Source: Anastrepha obliqua (lineage: Eukaryota > Arthropoda > Insecta > Diptera > Tephritidae). From it: a DNA stretch of 64,000 nt. Positions 51,345-62,861 of the stretch are shown in pieces. Positions within the stretch are counted from its first letter, which is position 1. Each line of letters starts with the position of its first letter. A model generated the notes under the pieces. It did no database searches and was not told the DNA's origin. It saw only the letters and a program-made list of their open reading frames with translations. A program made the position numbers and the translations under genes. The stretch spans positions 122,901,792-122,965,791 of the forward strand of contig NC_072892.1 in assembly GCF_027943255.1 (NCBI RefSeq), read 5' to 3'.

Positions 51345-52075
51345 CCCTGCGATTTTTACCATGGATCAATATATCGAACAAAGAATTTGACTTAAATTTT
51401 GTGTTTTGAACGAAATTTCGAATGCCGAATCGTTGAAAATGTTACAGAAAGCCTATGGGTCTACGAGTGGTATAAGGCCTACGAGTGTAGTGGGCCGAGA
51501 AGTCGTGGAATAATTGCCCCAATCTGGTCACTCATCAACGTCTTCAACGGATGAAAACTTCGACAAAGTCAAGGAAATGGTGTTGGAAAACCATTCAATC
51601 ATCATTTACATTTGAGGGAGGTAGCTCGTGACCTTGACGTGTGTCACGAACCATTTTGCAACATTTTATAGCATCAATTGGGCATGAGACGCGTGGTTGG
51701 CCGACTTGTTCCAAGAAAGTTGAATTTCTTTAAAAAAATTCATCTGAACAGGGTGGTTAAAGACATACTTGAGTAAGTGAATTCGGACCCAACGTTTATC
51801 CAGCGCATCGTAACAGATGATGAGACGTGGGTATATGAGTTTGACATGCAAACCAGTCAACAGGCGGCTGAATGGCGCTATCCATATGAGCCGTCACTCC
51901 GCGGACGACGCTTTGAGTCGATAAAGGTCATTAAGGAGAATTTGCTGAAGAAGCTTAAAATGCGTTTAAAAGTTGCTTTGATGACTGGACTAATCGTTGG
52001 CATATGTGTATTGCTTCGAATGGAGCCTATTTTGGGAGACAAAAAAACAAATTTTGATGATTAAACAATTATTTT
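51345..52075 (+). mobile_element. Mariner deletion derivative (catalytic core missing)
   Basis: MDQYIEQRI.LKFCVLNEIS N-terminus at 51360, then LREVARDLDVCHEP, MRRVVGRLVPRKLNF, IQRIVTDDETWVYEFDMQTS (first Asp, 51800), then a direct jump from EWRYPYEPS to LRGRRFESIKVIKEN and the tail. The second and third catalytic residues are deleted. Confidence 0.72.
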
Positions 52076-52179
52076 GCGTTATTGTATTATATTTTAAATT
52101 TTCATTTCCCAAATCTCAAAATCGACAGGTGATGTTCTCAGAAAGACCAAGTTTGTTCAAGTGATATCTCAGGCTACAG

Positions 52180-52720
52180 TGGCCTGCAAAGTAAACAGTT
52201 GCAAGTCTTAAGGCTACTCTGCTGAGTGAAAGTGGCTTATCTGAAATTCCTCTGTACGACGTTAGGAATTGTTTCGCTTGTCACTGACCAATATAATTTC
52301 GCCAGTGTTTCATGGATTTCGTCTCCTCCCTCTTTCTGGAAAGTTGGTGTAGATCCACAAAAAGGCTTAATACGCCTCTATTTCCCCTTTTTTAGTAAAA
52401 TGATCAGCCATTTCGTTTCCCTCATATCCCTCATTTCCAAGACCCCATCCCAATAATACTGTGTTGAAGCTCCCTAACATTTTGAGAATATTCAGATAAT
52501 CATTTACCATATTTGAGGTGATTGCAGTTGACTGAAGGGCTTTCAAAGCTGCCTGACTATCTGAGAGTATGTAAATGGGGGCTACTCTCATTTCCCTACC
52601 GAGACATTCCCTCATACACATGTTTGTGTCTCGACGGCATATATTTGTACCTGGAAGTCTGCAGGCCAAACCTTAGAGTCGTTTCGATATTATCGATCCC
52701 CGGTGCATATACACTTATGG
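52180..52720 (-). mobile_element. Non-LTR RNase H fragment
   Basis: Minus ORF 52669-52367: YILSDSQAALKALQSTAITS (second RNase H Asp) and EGNEMADHFTKKG (last catalytic region), with degraded C-terminal sequence to about 52190. Similar class to the other RNase H copies here. Confidence 0.65.
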
Positions 52721-52724
52721 ATAA

Positions 52725-53058
52725 AAAATCTTTTGCTTTTTATTTTAATTTAATAATTTAATTTAAAAACATGGGTGGTGTTGGTAAATCAACTGATTTG
52801 TTTTTTTTCTTTCGCCGTGTCCATGTGGCTGTCAGCTCAGAATAAAACAAGGCGAATTCATTATTTGTTTTTTAGTTTCTCAATACTTTGCTTTGACAAT
52901 CAAACGTACAGAACATTGTTGTTGGTCTAGTACCACCACGTTTAATGAATGCGGCGTCGTCTTCCATCCCTTAGAGCTTGACATCTAAGTAGTAGGTCGC
53001 AAAAGTAAAGTAAATATGTGAAACAAACCAAGCGACCATATCACAGCTATTTGCGAGG
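52725..53058. other. Non-coding intron sequence
   Basis: No gene or element recognised. Confidence 0.35.
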
Positions 53059-53062
53059 TTAA

Positions 53063-53287
53063 CACTAAATCTACCGATACTTTATGTATTCCTATTCCTA
53101 CCAAAGTGGGTCACAGGACCCATTTTCTCGGTAAAATAATTAGCAAGAGAGGAGTAAGTCTTGAAAAGTACATTCGATGTATTTTTTCAAGTCGTCAAGG
53201 CAAACGGCGATTTAATAATGTTATTTCTAAGAATTTCTGACAAAAAGTTTAAAATGGGTCTTTTGACCCGTCGTTGTAAGTTTAGTG
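53063..53287. mobile_element. TTAA-flanked piggyBac-like MITE
   Basis: TTAA at 53059-53062 and 53288-53291 flanks a 225-bp insert with inverted ends CACTAAATCTACC and CACTAAACTTACAA, and an inner inverted pair (GGGTCACAGGACCCATTTT against AAAATGGGTCTTTTGACCC). TTAA duplication points to piggyBac-type mobilisation. Confidence 0.72.
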
Positions 53288-53291
53288 TTAA

Positions 53292-53470
53292 TAACATTCC
53301 GAAATCCCTTCTCCAGCGAGTGGCATGGAGTACGGAGGCCAAATTTCAAGAGTGTAACCGACGTAACGGCCAATATTTAGAGGAAATAGTTCAAGAAAAA
53401 AATGAAGTCCGCACGTGACTTCTCTTTAATAGTAATTTAAATACATTTTTATCATTTTTTTATTTAGCTT
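53292..53470 (+). mobile_element. Mariner C-terminal remnant
   Basis: IPKSLLQRVAWSTEAKFQEC then RRNGQYLEEIV. The DNA matches 22145-22215, the 3' end of the mariner at 21025-22245. Confidence 0.5.
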
Positions 53471-54525
53471 TTACTTCCTAATTCCGCCACCGAACACCCT
53501 GCGCACAGAAAGCTCTAAATTTTTAATTATTCATTTTAATTCCAGCGAAATTAAAAAGAAAATGACCAGCTTTCTATATAAATTTGTTTCTGTTCGCATA
53601 TATTTTAATAATGCCATTGAAATTTAACCGCTCATCAATGCAACTACTGAATTAATATATGCATTTACACGCATACATAGCATATTTATATGTAATACGG
53701 GTATATATGTATCATACATTGGCAAGCTATTTTTTAATATCTAAAATATATTAAACTTTGACTCGTTATGTGTTAAAATATGTATTATATATCATTACCG
53801 TTATTTAAAATAATAAATGCTATCATGTCAAAGCTTATTTGCTCAATTCAGTTTTCCCATAAAATAATTATAAAATGTGACATTGATCTGGTCAAAATTT
53901 AATGGAAATAGCATTTTTTGCTGGTTGAGAAATAATCGTATATAGAGAAAAAACGCTTTGTGTCAGCAAAAGAGAAATGAACAACCTAAAAGCCTCAATT
54001 GATATCATGCCATGAATTGATTAAATGAAGTATAGGTTTATTTTTTTATTTTATTGAGTCTATTTTCGGAGGAAAATTGTTAGCCAAAACATCCTGTGCT
54101 TCCATGCGCGCAGTGCAACCTAACTTCCTAATCTATACTACGTAATAATTTTTGCAAATGGCGTCATATGTACGTCAATCATATTTGACATTTGTCAACT
54201 AGACAGCGACAGTATACAAACAGACAAGCAATGGAGCGCGTAAAGCCCAAAATAAAGATTTTATTTTTCATTACATAATTTTGTTATATTTAGTAAAAAG
54301 TTACGCAAAAACAAATCGGGTGATTAATTGTGCACCACCTTGTACATTTAGTAGAATTTTAGAACCATCTTCAAAAATGACTCTGGATGGTATGGGCCGA
54401 GCAAGAGGGTATAATTAAAATCATTTTTTACCCTGCATTGCTAAACCTTCCAGTGAGTTTACTTTCTTAGATACGTTAAATGTATTGCCTGAGGAAAATG
54501 AAATCCATTATTCTCTTCGTAGATG
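53471..54525. other. AT-rich intron stretch
   Basis: About 1 kb with TATATA and ATACAT-type simple sequence. No gene. Confidence 0.4.
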
Positions 54526-54527
54526 GC

Positions 54528-54606
54528 TGTGATCGATGTCTCGTAAAGTATCGAGCAAACAATTTAAGGTTTATGCTCGTTGTCAAGGTGACATTTCACA
54601 CTAAAA
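54528..54606 (-). repeat. Dispersed 85-bp repeat, copy A
   Basis: The complement reads GAAATGTCACCTTGACAA, CCTTAAATTGTTTG.TCGA, CACAGCCATCTACG, matching 56425-56515 on the plus strand. It directly precedes a SINE fragment. Confidence 0.55.
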
Positions 54607-54625
54607 ATATCTGTGTTTTCCGGTC

Positions 54626-54700
54626 GTACGCCACAAATAAGAGGAGGATCTCGGCCAAACACATAACAGAAGGGTACTCGCCATTTTTTATTTTATTTTT
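54626..54700 (+). mobile_element. SINE 3' fragment
   Basis: GTACGCCACAAATAAGAGG, GGATCTCGGCCAAACAC, AGAAGGGTACTCGCC: the last about 75 bp of the SINE body. Confidence 0.6.
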
Positions 54701-55405
54701 AATTAATCTTGAGTCTAGTTGCATTCCCAGATATTTTTCCACTCTTTTTGTCAATAAAGCGGTACCGAGTATTGCATATCTACTTCTAATGAGACATGTC
54801 TGATAGTTAGAATAATTAGCTTTGATTTCGGTCAGTTTTAATCCGTTGTCCTCTAGCCATGTCTGTACTCGGATCATCACCTGATTTAACTTCCTTTTGG
54901 CTTCGTCCCGTTGGCTTCGAGCGATTATTCCAAAGTTCAGCTTGATCCTTAGACCGTACTTGCTGTTATTTTCATCGTCTTGTATCCTTCGCGTGCTTCG
55001 TATAAGAGCATGCGGCTGTTCGGATACATATGTACATCTTGAATTTCGTTTTTAAGGCTTCACTTAGGTCGCGCCAACTTAAAGTGTTTAAAGCATTTAA
55101 GTAATATTAATCGTTTGGAGTATCAATTATCTGCCTGAGCATGTTCCACAATCTATTACGTCTTTAGTGGTTCCTAAGGTGGATCTGCCAGTTCTAAAAC
55201 CATCCTGCCTGTCAGGCAGACCACCATTTTTCTCTACTACTTCGCTTAAGCCTACGCTTTATCAGTTTCTCAAAGAGTTTTCCAGCGATGTCCAGCATAC
55301 TCGTACATAGCGGTCTAGAAGCGGACGCTAATTTTAGGTCTCCATTTCCCTTACTAAACAGTACTAGTTTTTGTTTTTGCCGACGTAAAACGTTAGGTCT
55401 CTCCA
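54701..55405 (-). mobile_element. R1-like reverse transcriptase fragment
   Basis: Minus strand: NVLRRQKQKLVLFSKGNGD, then RPLCTSMLDIAGKLFEKLI (55400-55240), a decayed palm, then MIRVQTWLEDNGLKLTEIKA and RVEKYLGMQLDSRL (54880-54720). Order and motifs are those of an R1/I-group RT. Many frameshifts, and the FADD box is not visible. Confidence 0.7.
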
Positions 55406-55492
55406 TTTGTGGGAAAACTTCAAAACGACCGCAAGTAGAAAAACGAGCTCGCCCAAATACTAAGAAAGGGTGTAAGGGTATATATTATATAC
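55393..55492 (+). mobile_element. SINE 3' fragment
   Basis: TAGGTCTCTCCATTTGTGGG, ACGAGCTCGCCCAAATACT, AGAAAGGGTGTAAGGGTATATAT match the SINE body and TA-rich end. Confidence 0.55.
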
Positions 55493-55494
55493 TA

Positions 55495-57755
55495 ATGTAG
55501 CGCGGTGTGGAAGTCATAAGGCTGAAGAGATGTATCCAGTGGAAGTGGTAGAACGGGCAAATCAGTTTGTTAACTTTTGCTCTCAAAATGCACTAAACTT
55601 CAAAACTACTAAATGATATATTACATTTTTAGTATAAGCAAGACAAAATTTGAGTGCAAAACTAAGTTTCCAGTTATTCGACAAAAAAAAATTTTTTTTT
55701 TTGAAATGAATGGCTGGTTTACCTTAATTCGTTTTTCGAAATGCTGATTTTTCCCGCTAAAATGAGCCTTTTAGGATTTGGCCATACAAATATTATATTC
55801 TTCAAAATATTTAATACAAACGTCCGCATACAAACGTTACATACACATGCGCGCTCAACACTTTACATATTTCTATACCAGCGCACTTTTGCACCAGTGT
55901 GTTATAGTCTTGCTCATATAACGGTTGTATGTAACAGCATAAAGGAATCGAAGTAGATATAGACATATGAATATATACCAAAATGCTCCGAAAGACAAGA
56001 GCTGGCGATTTAGTCCTGTTTGTATGTCTGCCCGTCTGTACACCGGGAAAATAATAAATAATCCATTATTTTTGCGTCAAATTTTTGCGCTTATGGGTTA
56101 GAGCGTTTTTATGGCCGATCTTTAGCTCGTGGGAGATGCTACAACTACAAACATGCCGATCAATTTCGATTTTTTCTATGATTTTATCGACATTTTCTTT
56201 AAAATCAAAATATCTAAACCGAATCGACGAAAACAAATTTTCACGCTATTTGCTTTTACAGTATCGTCACCGTAAACACCATTCACAATTTCAGCGGCAT
56301 GGCTTGCGTTTTCGCCTTTTCAAAGAAAAACTGTGAAATGCACCGAATTTTAACTTTGTTGACTTCCATTGCTAACACCCAGTAATTCACAACTCAATGG
56401 CTCGAACGAAAAAAAGCAAACGAATTTGTTTAGAATGAAATGTCACCTTGACAAAGAGTATAAACTTTAAATTGTTTGATGCACATATCGAGATATCGAG
56501 CATAGATGGCTGTAATCTACCTAGAAAATATGTTAGTAGATTTATTTTTTCCCAAGCAGTTATTTTAGTTGCCAAGTGCGACTTGTTTTTCTTTACATTT
56601 TTGTCAGTCTGTATGTTATTTGTGCTGCAAATTATTAAAATAAAATAAAAAATAAAAAGTAAATTAAAAATAGCCGCACACACTTCCTATACAACGGTTG
56701 TTTTTGAAAAAATTAAAAAACAAAGTGATATCTCTGTTATAAATCAAGCAAAATTATTTAAATTTGTTAAAAGTGATAAACCCCATAAAAAATATGTGAA
56801 GAAAGGAAGAAGTGGAAAATGGGCAGTGTCACAACCCGTTTTCGGTAAATGCGTGCCTCTCGGTTGCAACTCACCCAAATTTGGCACATAAGTACATATA
56901 TTACACCCCACCCCAATTACATCCAACTTAAATATTCTTGAGATCAACTAAGGCCACGTCAACTTGTCATATGTTAGGACTAAATTTTCGTTCGTTCTCC
57001 ATAACTCTCATTGTCTATGAGTTAGGTTGACTCCAAAAATTAACAGTCAAACTTAAATTTTTCACAAATGTGCGCTGGTATATAAAAGTCCATGCAGACC
57101 GAATTTACCGCTTCCTTATTTGCTTTGCATAAAATTACATAACACAATATTAACCACAGAATTTTGTTCCTCTATTACATAATAACTGATGTTCAATATT
57201 TAACAAAATTACAAAAGCGCAGTTACACAAACAAATACATGCACACATAGACATACATATGCATGCACATTTAATTCATAAAGTTGCCTATTAGTAATTA
57301 AATACAGTGGCTGGTTGTTGCTTTTTTTTTTTTTTTTGTTTTTGGAAAGCATAATTGAAATTTGAATTTATCAATGCAAAATTGAAACAGCGATATCATC
57401 GGCCGATATGCGGAATTTTGCAAAAAGCTTCATATTTATTTATATGATTCCAAATTTATGAGCGAACCCTACAGGAAAAGAAAGAAAAAAAAAATTGATT
57501 TGTTGGTGTCGATTTCATTTCCATATAAACAAATTGCGAACTTTACGCGGCAATTTCTTGTTACTGGTTGCATAAATTTTTTGATAACAAATATGGAATT
57601 GCAACTAAATTCAACTGATGAGTAGTCCTTGCAAAAGTTGATTTTAGTCGACTGAAAAAACGATTGTGAAGCTTAACAATTTAAGCTTGTCGATAAAGAT
57701 CGTTTACTAAAGGCGACTGACGTAACCAGAGGTTTTTGTGCGTCACCACCACTCG
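55495..57755. other. Long AT-rich intron stretch with a dispersed repeat
   Basis: No gene. 56425-56515 carries the plus-strand copy of the 85-bp dispersed repeat (GAAATGTCACCTTGACAAAG, AAACTTTAAATTGTTTG, ATAGATGGCTGTAATC). A poly-T run lies at 57325-57340. Short ORFs look random. Confidence 0.4.
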
Positions 57756-57759
57756 TGAG

Positions 57760-57930
57760 TGCCCGTGTGTGAAGCCCGCTTAGGGCATGAAACAACAAAA
57801 TGAGAGAAAATAATTTTTCAAATAGCGGCTTTCAATCGACAGGCTTCCGAGTGCAACTATGCCATGAAAAATAGTCTTATAAAAAACTATCTGCCATTCG
57901 GAGGCGGCGTAAGACTGTAGTTGTTTGTTT
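57760..57930 (+). mobile_element. SINE fragment, divergent
   Basis: CAAATAGCGGCTTTCAATCG, GGCTTCCGAGTGCAACTATG, CTGCCATTCGGAGGCGGCGT match the central SINE body; the 3' end is lost. Confidence 0.55.
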
Positions 57931-58014
57931 TTTTCTGGGATTACGCTTCTGAAGAGGAAACTCTTACGGCTACAGCTATACCGTAGATTATCTTCGAGGC
58001 ATCAGCTGATTTCA

Positions 58015-58275
58015 GCACAAAATCTACTTAACAATGTTTTCTCAGTTTAAGATTTTAAAGGTTTCGGGAGCATGGCGTAGGCATTGGAACAAGACGTCTT
58101 TCTCTCTCTCCGTGCAGATTGAACAGGTTGGAAAATTGTCATGTCCGAATATAAAGAGTTATTTTCTAAATACCTCGTGCACTGAAAGGAATTCAGTTGG
58201 GTGGTAGTTTGTTCCCTCGTGGTTCCTTTCTAACCACGTCGTAAAATTGCATTTTAACTCAAGCGTCCATCTACC
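58015..58275 (-). mobile_element. Non-LTR C-terminal fragment
   Basis: Minus strand: TTWLERNHEGTNYHPTEFLS, HEVFRK, FGHDNFPTCSICTE, a Cys/His tail of R1-type ORF2. It is fused directly to the broken mariner at 58278. Confidence 0.55.
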
Positions 58276-58277
58276 CT

Positions 58278-59155
58278 TCAGTGAATTGAATTTTTGTTCT
58301 TCCACAAATCCGGGCGTTTCAGGCGGATTGCTTCTCGCAAATTGCGCATAACTTGCAGGTAATATTCCTTATTGACTATTTTACCCTGCGGCAAGAACTC
58401 ATGATGCACAACGCCCCTGCAATCGAAGAAAACGGTAAGCAAAACTTTTACATTCGACCGAACTTGTCGCGCTTTTTTCGGTCTTGGTTCGTGCAGCAGC
58501 TTCCATTGAGATGATTGAGCTTTGGTTTTCACGTCATAACTATAAACCCAGTTATGAAACTCTGGAGCAAATTTGGGTCGAAATTGAGCAGTTTTGGTTC
58601 AAATTTTGCGGCGACCCGTCTCACGCCCATATCATAAAAAAAATCGAATGGCACGAGCCAATCGATATGTCTAGGTCCTCAGCAACTTCCCTAACGGTAA
58701 TTCGACGATTGGCCAATACAATTTTCTTCACTTCATCAATTTTTTCGTCTGTTGTTGAAGTGCTCGGGCGTCTGCCGCGCTTTTCGTCGTTCACATCTTT
58801 TCGGCCTTCTGAGAACATTTTGTACCACCCATAAACGTTGCTTTGGTCCAAAGTAGCTGCTCCGTATGATACAGTCAACATTTGGCATGCATCCGCGCAT
58901 TAAATTTCGTTTTTCACACAAAATTTGATATAGGTTCTTTGATCCATCTTTTTGAATAGGTAAAACCCGAAGACGAGCCGAAACACGTGCAAGCAAAGCT
59001 GGCAACAATTAACTGAACATTCAAAATGGCCGAGCTCGTCGGCAAGAGTGAGAGACATGAGTACCAACATATCGCCACAAAAAAATCGAAATTCGAATAT
59101 ACGTAATCTGTGAAAATTCAAAATTCGCAATACTTTTTGAACACACCTTGTATAT
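58278..59155 (-). mobile_element. Mariner transposase pseudogene, 3'-truncated
   Basis: Begins at a TIR-like CAAGGTGTGTTCAAAAAGTA (complement, near 59150). Coding pieces: RTYIKFCVKNEI, YGAATLDQSNVYGWYKMF, DEKIDEVKKIVLANRRITVRE (58881-58621), then KPKLNHL-type region, RSNVKVLLTVFFDCRGVVHHE and FLPQGKIVNKEYYLQVMRNL (58532-58278). It stops right before the second catalytic Asp. Confidence 0.75.
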
Positions 59156-59385
59156 GGATGGAGTTGGCAAAATCCACTACCGTTATGTGAACTAAATTAT
59201 AATACTTTTTGGCACCACAGGTCGACTGCGAGCGGTCCACTTAAACAATAAATAAAAATTCGTCAATTGTGTTGCCATACAGAGGAAAGACAGAGGAAAA
59301 ATAACCAAACAGAGAGAAAAAGGAAAAAGTGGCTTTAGGGGAAGATGACGACCAACGGTGGCTAATTAAATTTGTATTGACCGCT
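59156..59385. other. Short non-coding stretch
   Basis: Nothing recognised. Confidence 0.3.
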
Positions 59386-59389
59386 TCAA

Positions 59390-60260
59390 GTTATTGACGA
59401 AATTCACCAGGTGTGTGATATTTAAACCTGCTATGTTAACAGTAGTAGCCAGATGTCTGATTCATAGTCCGATATGCGGGGTAGCTGAGAAGAAAGTGCT
59501 GAGATGATTTCACCTCATTCTCCAAGCAACTTCTGCAGAGGGGCCGTAGTCTTACCTATAGGGGCAATGCCCGGCAAGAACATTCACCATATTCGAGAGC
59601 TGCGGCTTTGTTAGGTTTGAAGATCCCTCGGGCGTCCCCGTTCTACCCGTGACCAGAAAGATCTCGAGGCTTTGCACATTTGCGCATTTACTCAGAACTC
59701 GCTGAGTTGATGCGAGGCACATCTTTCCAGGAGTATACGTCAGATTCTCAAGGGAACCACAGTTCTCTCGTTTTGCGATGAAGCCATCTCCAGGGTCCCC
59801 TGTCGAGCCAGCTCTTCAGCCCAGCAGCTTATCGGTATTCCACTGTAACCGGGCTCGTTTGAGCCTAATACGAAAGATTTCGTATTCAGGTGGGTGAGAA
59901 ATCAGGTATTTCCCCGACTAATTTCGAACTCAGAAACAACGAGCTCCGGCTGGTTATCGGAGTTGATATTTACTTCGGTTATAGTAATAATCAGTAAACA
60001 ACCAGTCCACAACAAATAGTAAACAACCACTAAACTGCTTCATAGTTGAGGCTCCCTCAGTTAAAAAACTACTAAAGTGGTCCCGAAGTCTAAATTTGAG
60101 CTTAATGTGGAGCTCCTCGCAGAATACTCCCCCACTATGCCTTCCGTAGACATGTTTGCCATGCTTTGTTCGGAAAAAGTACCACTCCGACCCTCCGAGG
60201 GTGACCATTGATCAAGCACCATAGGGATGAACTCTAAGTTTGTCAGAATACCCAGAGTCT
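59390..60260 (-). mobile_element. Degenerate non-LTR RNase H region
   Basis: Minus strand: GGVFCEELHIKLKFRLRDH (RNase H beta strands, 60120), NINSDNQPEL (second Asp, 59960), EPGYSGIP then ADELA-like EELARQGTLEMA (59820), then LSNMVNVLAGHCP (59600). Multiple frames and stops. Confidence 0.6.
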
Positions 60261-60264
60261 CCAT

Positions 60265-60535
60265 AGCTTAAGTCCAGCTTGTGTTCCGAAAACCTCAATC
60301 TGATTGCGGCGCTTGCAGCGGCAGTTTTCGCTGCGATGTCCACGGGTATCAGGACATCCACATTGATTCTAATGGGGGCAGACCTTTAAACACTCTTCAA
60401 TTTCTTAAAAGATGTAGTAATTTCCAGCGAGTTCCATCAGAAAGACCGCGGTCATATCCCCTGTTACCATACATGAAAATCGCTGAGAGCCGGTAAACGG
60501 TTTGTTGCCGGCCAAATCTTCTGAATTCTCTCTAT
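60265..60535. other. Unassigned intron segment
   Basis: GC-balanced; may be more of the same retroelement but no motif is visible. Confidence 0.3.
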
Positions 60536-60539
60536 CGTG

Positions 60540-60861
60540 CATATATATATATAACTGGCGGGTATACCCGTTTTGGGTGTTTGGCCGAGCTCCTCCTCCA
60601 ATTTGTGGTGTGTGTCTTGATGTTGTTCCACAAATGGAGGGACCTACAGTTTCAAGCCGACTCCGAACGGCAGATATTTTTTATGAGGAGCTTTTTCATG
60701 GCAGAAATACACTCGGAGGTTTGCCATTGCCTGCCGAGGGGCGATCGCTATTAGAAAAATCTTTTCCTTAATTTTGGTGTTTACCGAGATTCGAACCGAT
60801 GTTATCTCTGTGATTTCCGAATGGTAGTCACGCACCAACCCATTCGGCTATGGCTGCCGCC
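60540..60861 (-). mobile_element. tRNA-derived SINE, best-preserved copy
   Basis: On the minus strand: head with A box TAGCCGAATGGG and B box GGTTCGAATCTC, then CTAATAGCGATCGCCCCTCG, GGCAAACCTCCGAGTG, CTGCCGTTCGGAGTCGGCTT, ACATCAAGACACACACC, GGAGGAGGAGCTCGGCC, AAACACCC, and a (TA)n tail at 60540-60552. About 320 bp, without large gaps, so it serves as the family reference. Confidence 0.88.
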
Positions 60862-60864
60862 ATC

Positions 60865-61515
60865 GTGCATAGTATGGAAAAAAATTGTCAAATATCAACG
60901 AGAATTTTAAGGTAACTGAAACTTGAGCTAATAATGGAATATACAACTGAATAATTAGAAATGTTTAAAAAATTCGAATAAAAAGTTAGATATTTTAATG
61001 AATATTTTTTGGAATTTGTTAAATTTTTGTGTGTTTTGTACAAAGTTTGGCGCTTCGTATTATATGGTTTTTCTCATAGAATGCACTATAATTTTATAAA
61101 AATGCAAAAAAATTGAAATACAAAAAAGTAGTTCGAACTTGGTACTTCGTCGTGATCCTATTATTTTGAGCACAGGCGGGTATGCATACATTCATATATA
61201 CTACATTTCTGTATTTATTTCATTTAGTCCACAAACATGTTTAGAAATTCAGTATGGATTGTTCCATGATTTTGTTATTTATTGCCACAGGTGCTGGCAG
61301 ATTTGTTTGTTTATCCTGAAATGCTCAAGGCCTTATTTGCAAATGCACATACATACAAACATACAGTTCGTATGAAAATATTAAAATTGCAAATTAATGA
61401 TGCAAATATAATTTTAAAAAATTTTGTACGCTCATAGAACCATATATGAGCACATTTCTTGCGGAAAATCGGACTAGTACCGCTCCTAAGGGGTAAATGC
61501 ACGATTGCGGAAATT
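60865..61515. other. AT-rich intron stretch
   Basis: No gene or element recognised. Confidence 0.4.
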
Positions 61516-61519
61516 TCAA

Positions 61520-62860
61520 CGAAATTTCATTTCTAAGAAAGTTGCTTCAGATTAATGAGAGACTAGCGGCGAACCTCATCGTCATGGTGAAAAAAGTTCA
61601 AAAGGTGTGGTCAGACCGTTAATCAGCTCTCAGCGAATTTGTAAGAATCAGCTGATTGGCTGACGTAACCGAGGTAATGATACCGTTTTGTTTATGAAAA
61701 AAAAGAAAATTGTGTTGGCAATACACGAATAAAACCAATACAGTCTCTACGCACGTTGCTTCGTTGCTGTCTGAACAACGACTGTACCCGGCCGAGTACT
61801 TAGAGACGTGGGAGTCGAAGTTACTTGCTCAATTTCATTTTTTTCCATGGCTAAAAACCAGGTAATCTATCAGCCTTGCCTTACCGCAATCGAATTTCTT
61901 ATAAATGAAAATACTCCCACATAGCAGGGGTGAGAGACGGGTAGCGAACCTCATCGCTGTCTAAGTTTCATTTATCAGAAAACACGCTCAGGTAGCAGAA
62001 GTGAGAGACGAGTGGCGGCTTCATCACTGTCGAAGTTTCATTTATAAGAAAGTACTCTCAAATAGTAGGAGTAAGACGCGAGTGGTGAACCTCACCGCAG
62101 TACAGGGTGGGCCATATAGCGTTTGCTTTTTGAACCACCTATTTTTTTGAGAATGGTAACACAAATGACATGTCAAATGTGTTCATAATTTACTTAAAGG
62201 TTTGAGATTTACGAAATGGGACGCTATACGCTTGAACAAAATTGGGAAATATTGAAAACCTATTTCCAAAGTGGTGAGTCTTCTTCTTCTTCCGCGGTTA
62301 CAGTAAATGGCGAGCGTTACCGTGACATGCTCAACGAGTTTTTGTTTCCAAAAATTGAAGAGGATGACATGGACGACATTTGGTTTCAACAGAACGGTGC
62401 AACTTGTCCCACTGCCAAAGTTACACTCGAACTTTTGGCTACCGTTTTTTAATTCCGATATCAATTGGCCGCCTCGGTGCTGTGATTTAATCCCGTTGGA
62501 CTATTTTTTGTGGGGAGCGGTTGAAGACAAATGCTATGCGAACCATCCAGAGACGATTGATGCTTTAAAACACGAAATCGAAGTTGCCATTCATGAAATT
62601 GTGGCCCAAACAATCGATAATGTGCTTAAAGATTGGATTGATCGAATGGCCTACTATAAAGCCAGTCGTGGCAGTCATTTGAACGATATTATTTTTTATT
62701 CATAAATGACAATATTCAATCTTCAAAATAAAAAAATGAGTTTGAAAAAATATTGATTCGTTTTTTCTTTTATAGCCGATTCAAAAAGCAAATTTTACAT
62801 GGCCTACCCTATAGAATTTCCATTTAAAAGAAAGTACTCTCAAATAGCAGGAGTGGGAAA
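61520..62860 (+). repeat. Minisatellite, about 70-bp unit, interrupted by a mariner
   Basis: Copies at 61520-61587, 61890-61961, 61962-62031, 62032-62102 and 62814-62858. Shared string: TTTCATTTATAAGAAAGTACTCTC, then TAG.AGGAGTGAGAGACGAGTGGCG (shown in parts) and AACCTCATCGCTGTCG. The 62103-62811 mariner splits the last unit. 61590-61885 is unrelated filler. Confidence 0.7.
62103..62811 (+). mobile_element. Mariner-like deletion derivative, 709 bp, inside the minisatellite
   Basis: Ends CAGGGTGGGCCATATAGCG and ATAGGGTAGGCCATGTAAAA (complement), both running into TTTGCTTTTTGAA; TA on each side. ORF 62216-62452 joins an N-terminal piece (MGRYTLEQNWEILKTYF) directly to the end of the catalytic domain (DDIWFQQNGATC), and a frameshift leads to WPPRCCDLIPLDYFLWG and SRGSHLNDIIFYS. 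The first Asp region is deleted, so it is nonautonomous. Confidence 0.85.
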
Positions 62861-62861
62861 G

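Noticed and set aside
61205..61330. Possible dynein exon after an AG near 61290
   Set aside because: The plus-strand reading has no dynein motif, and the minus strand, on which the gene lies, has stops in all useful frames.
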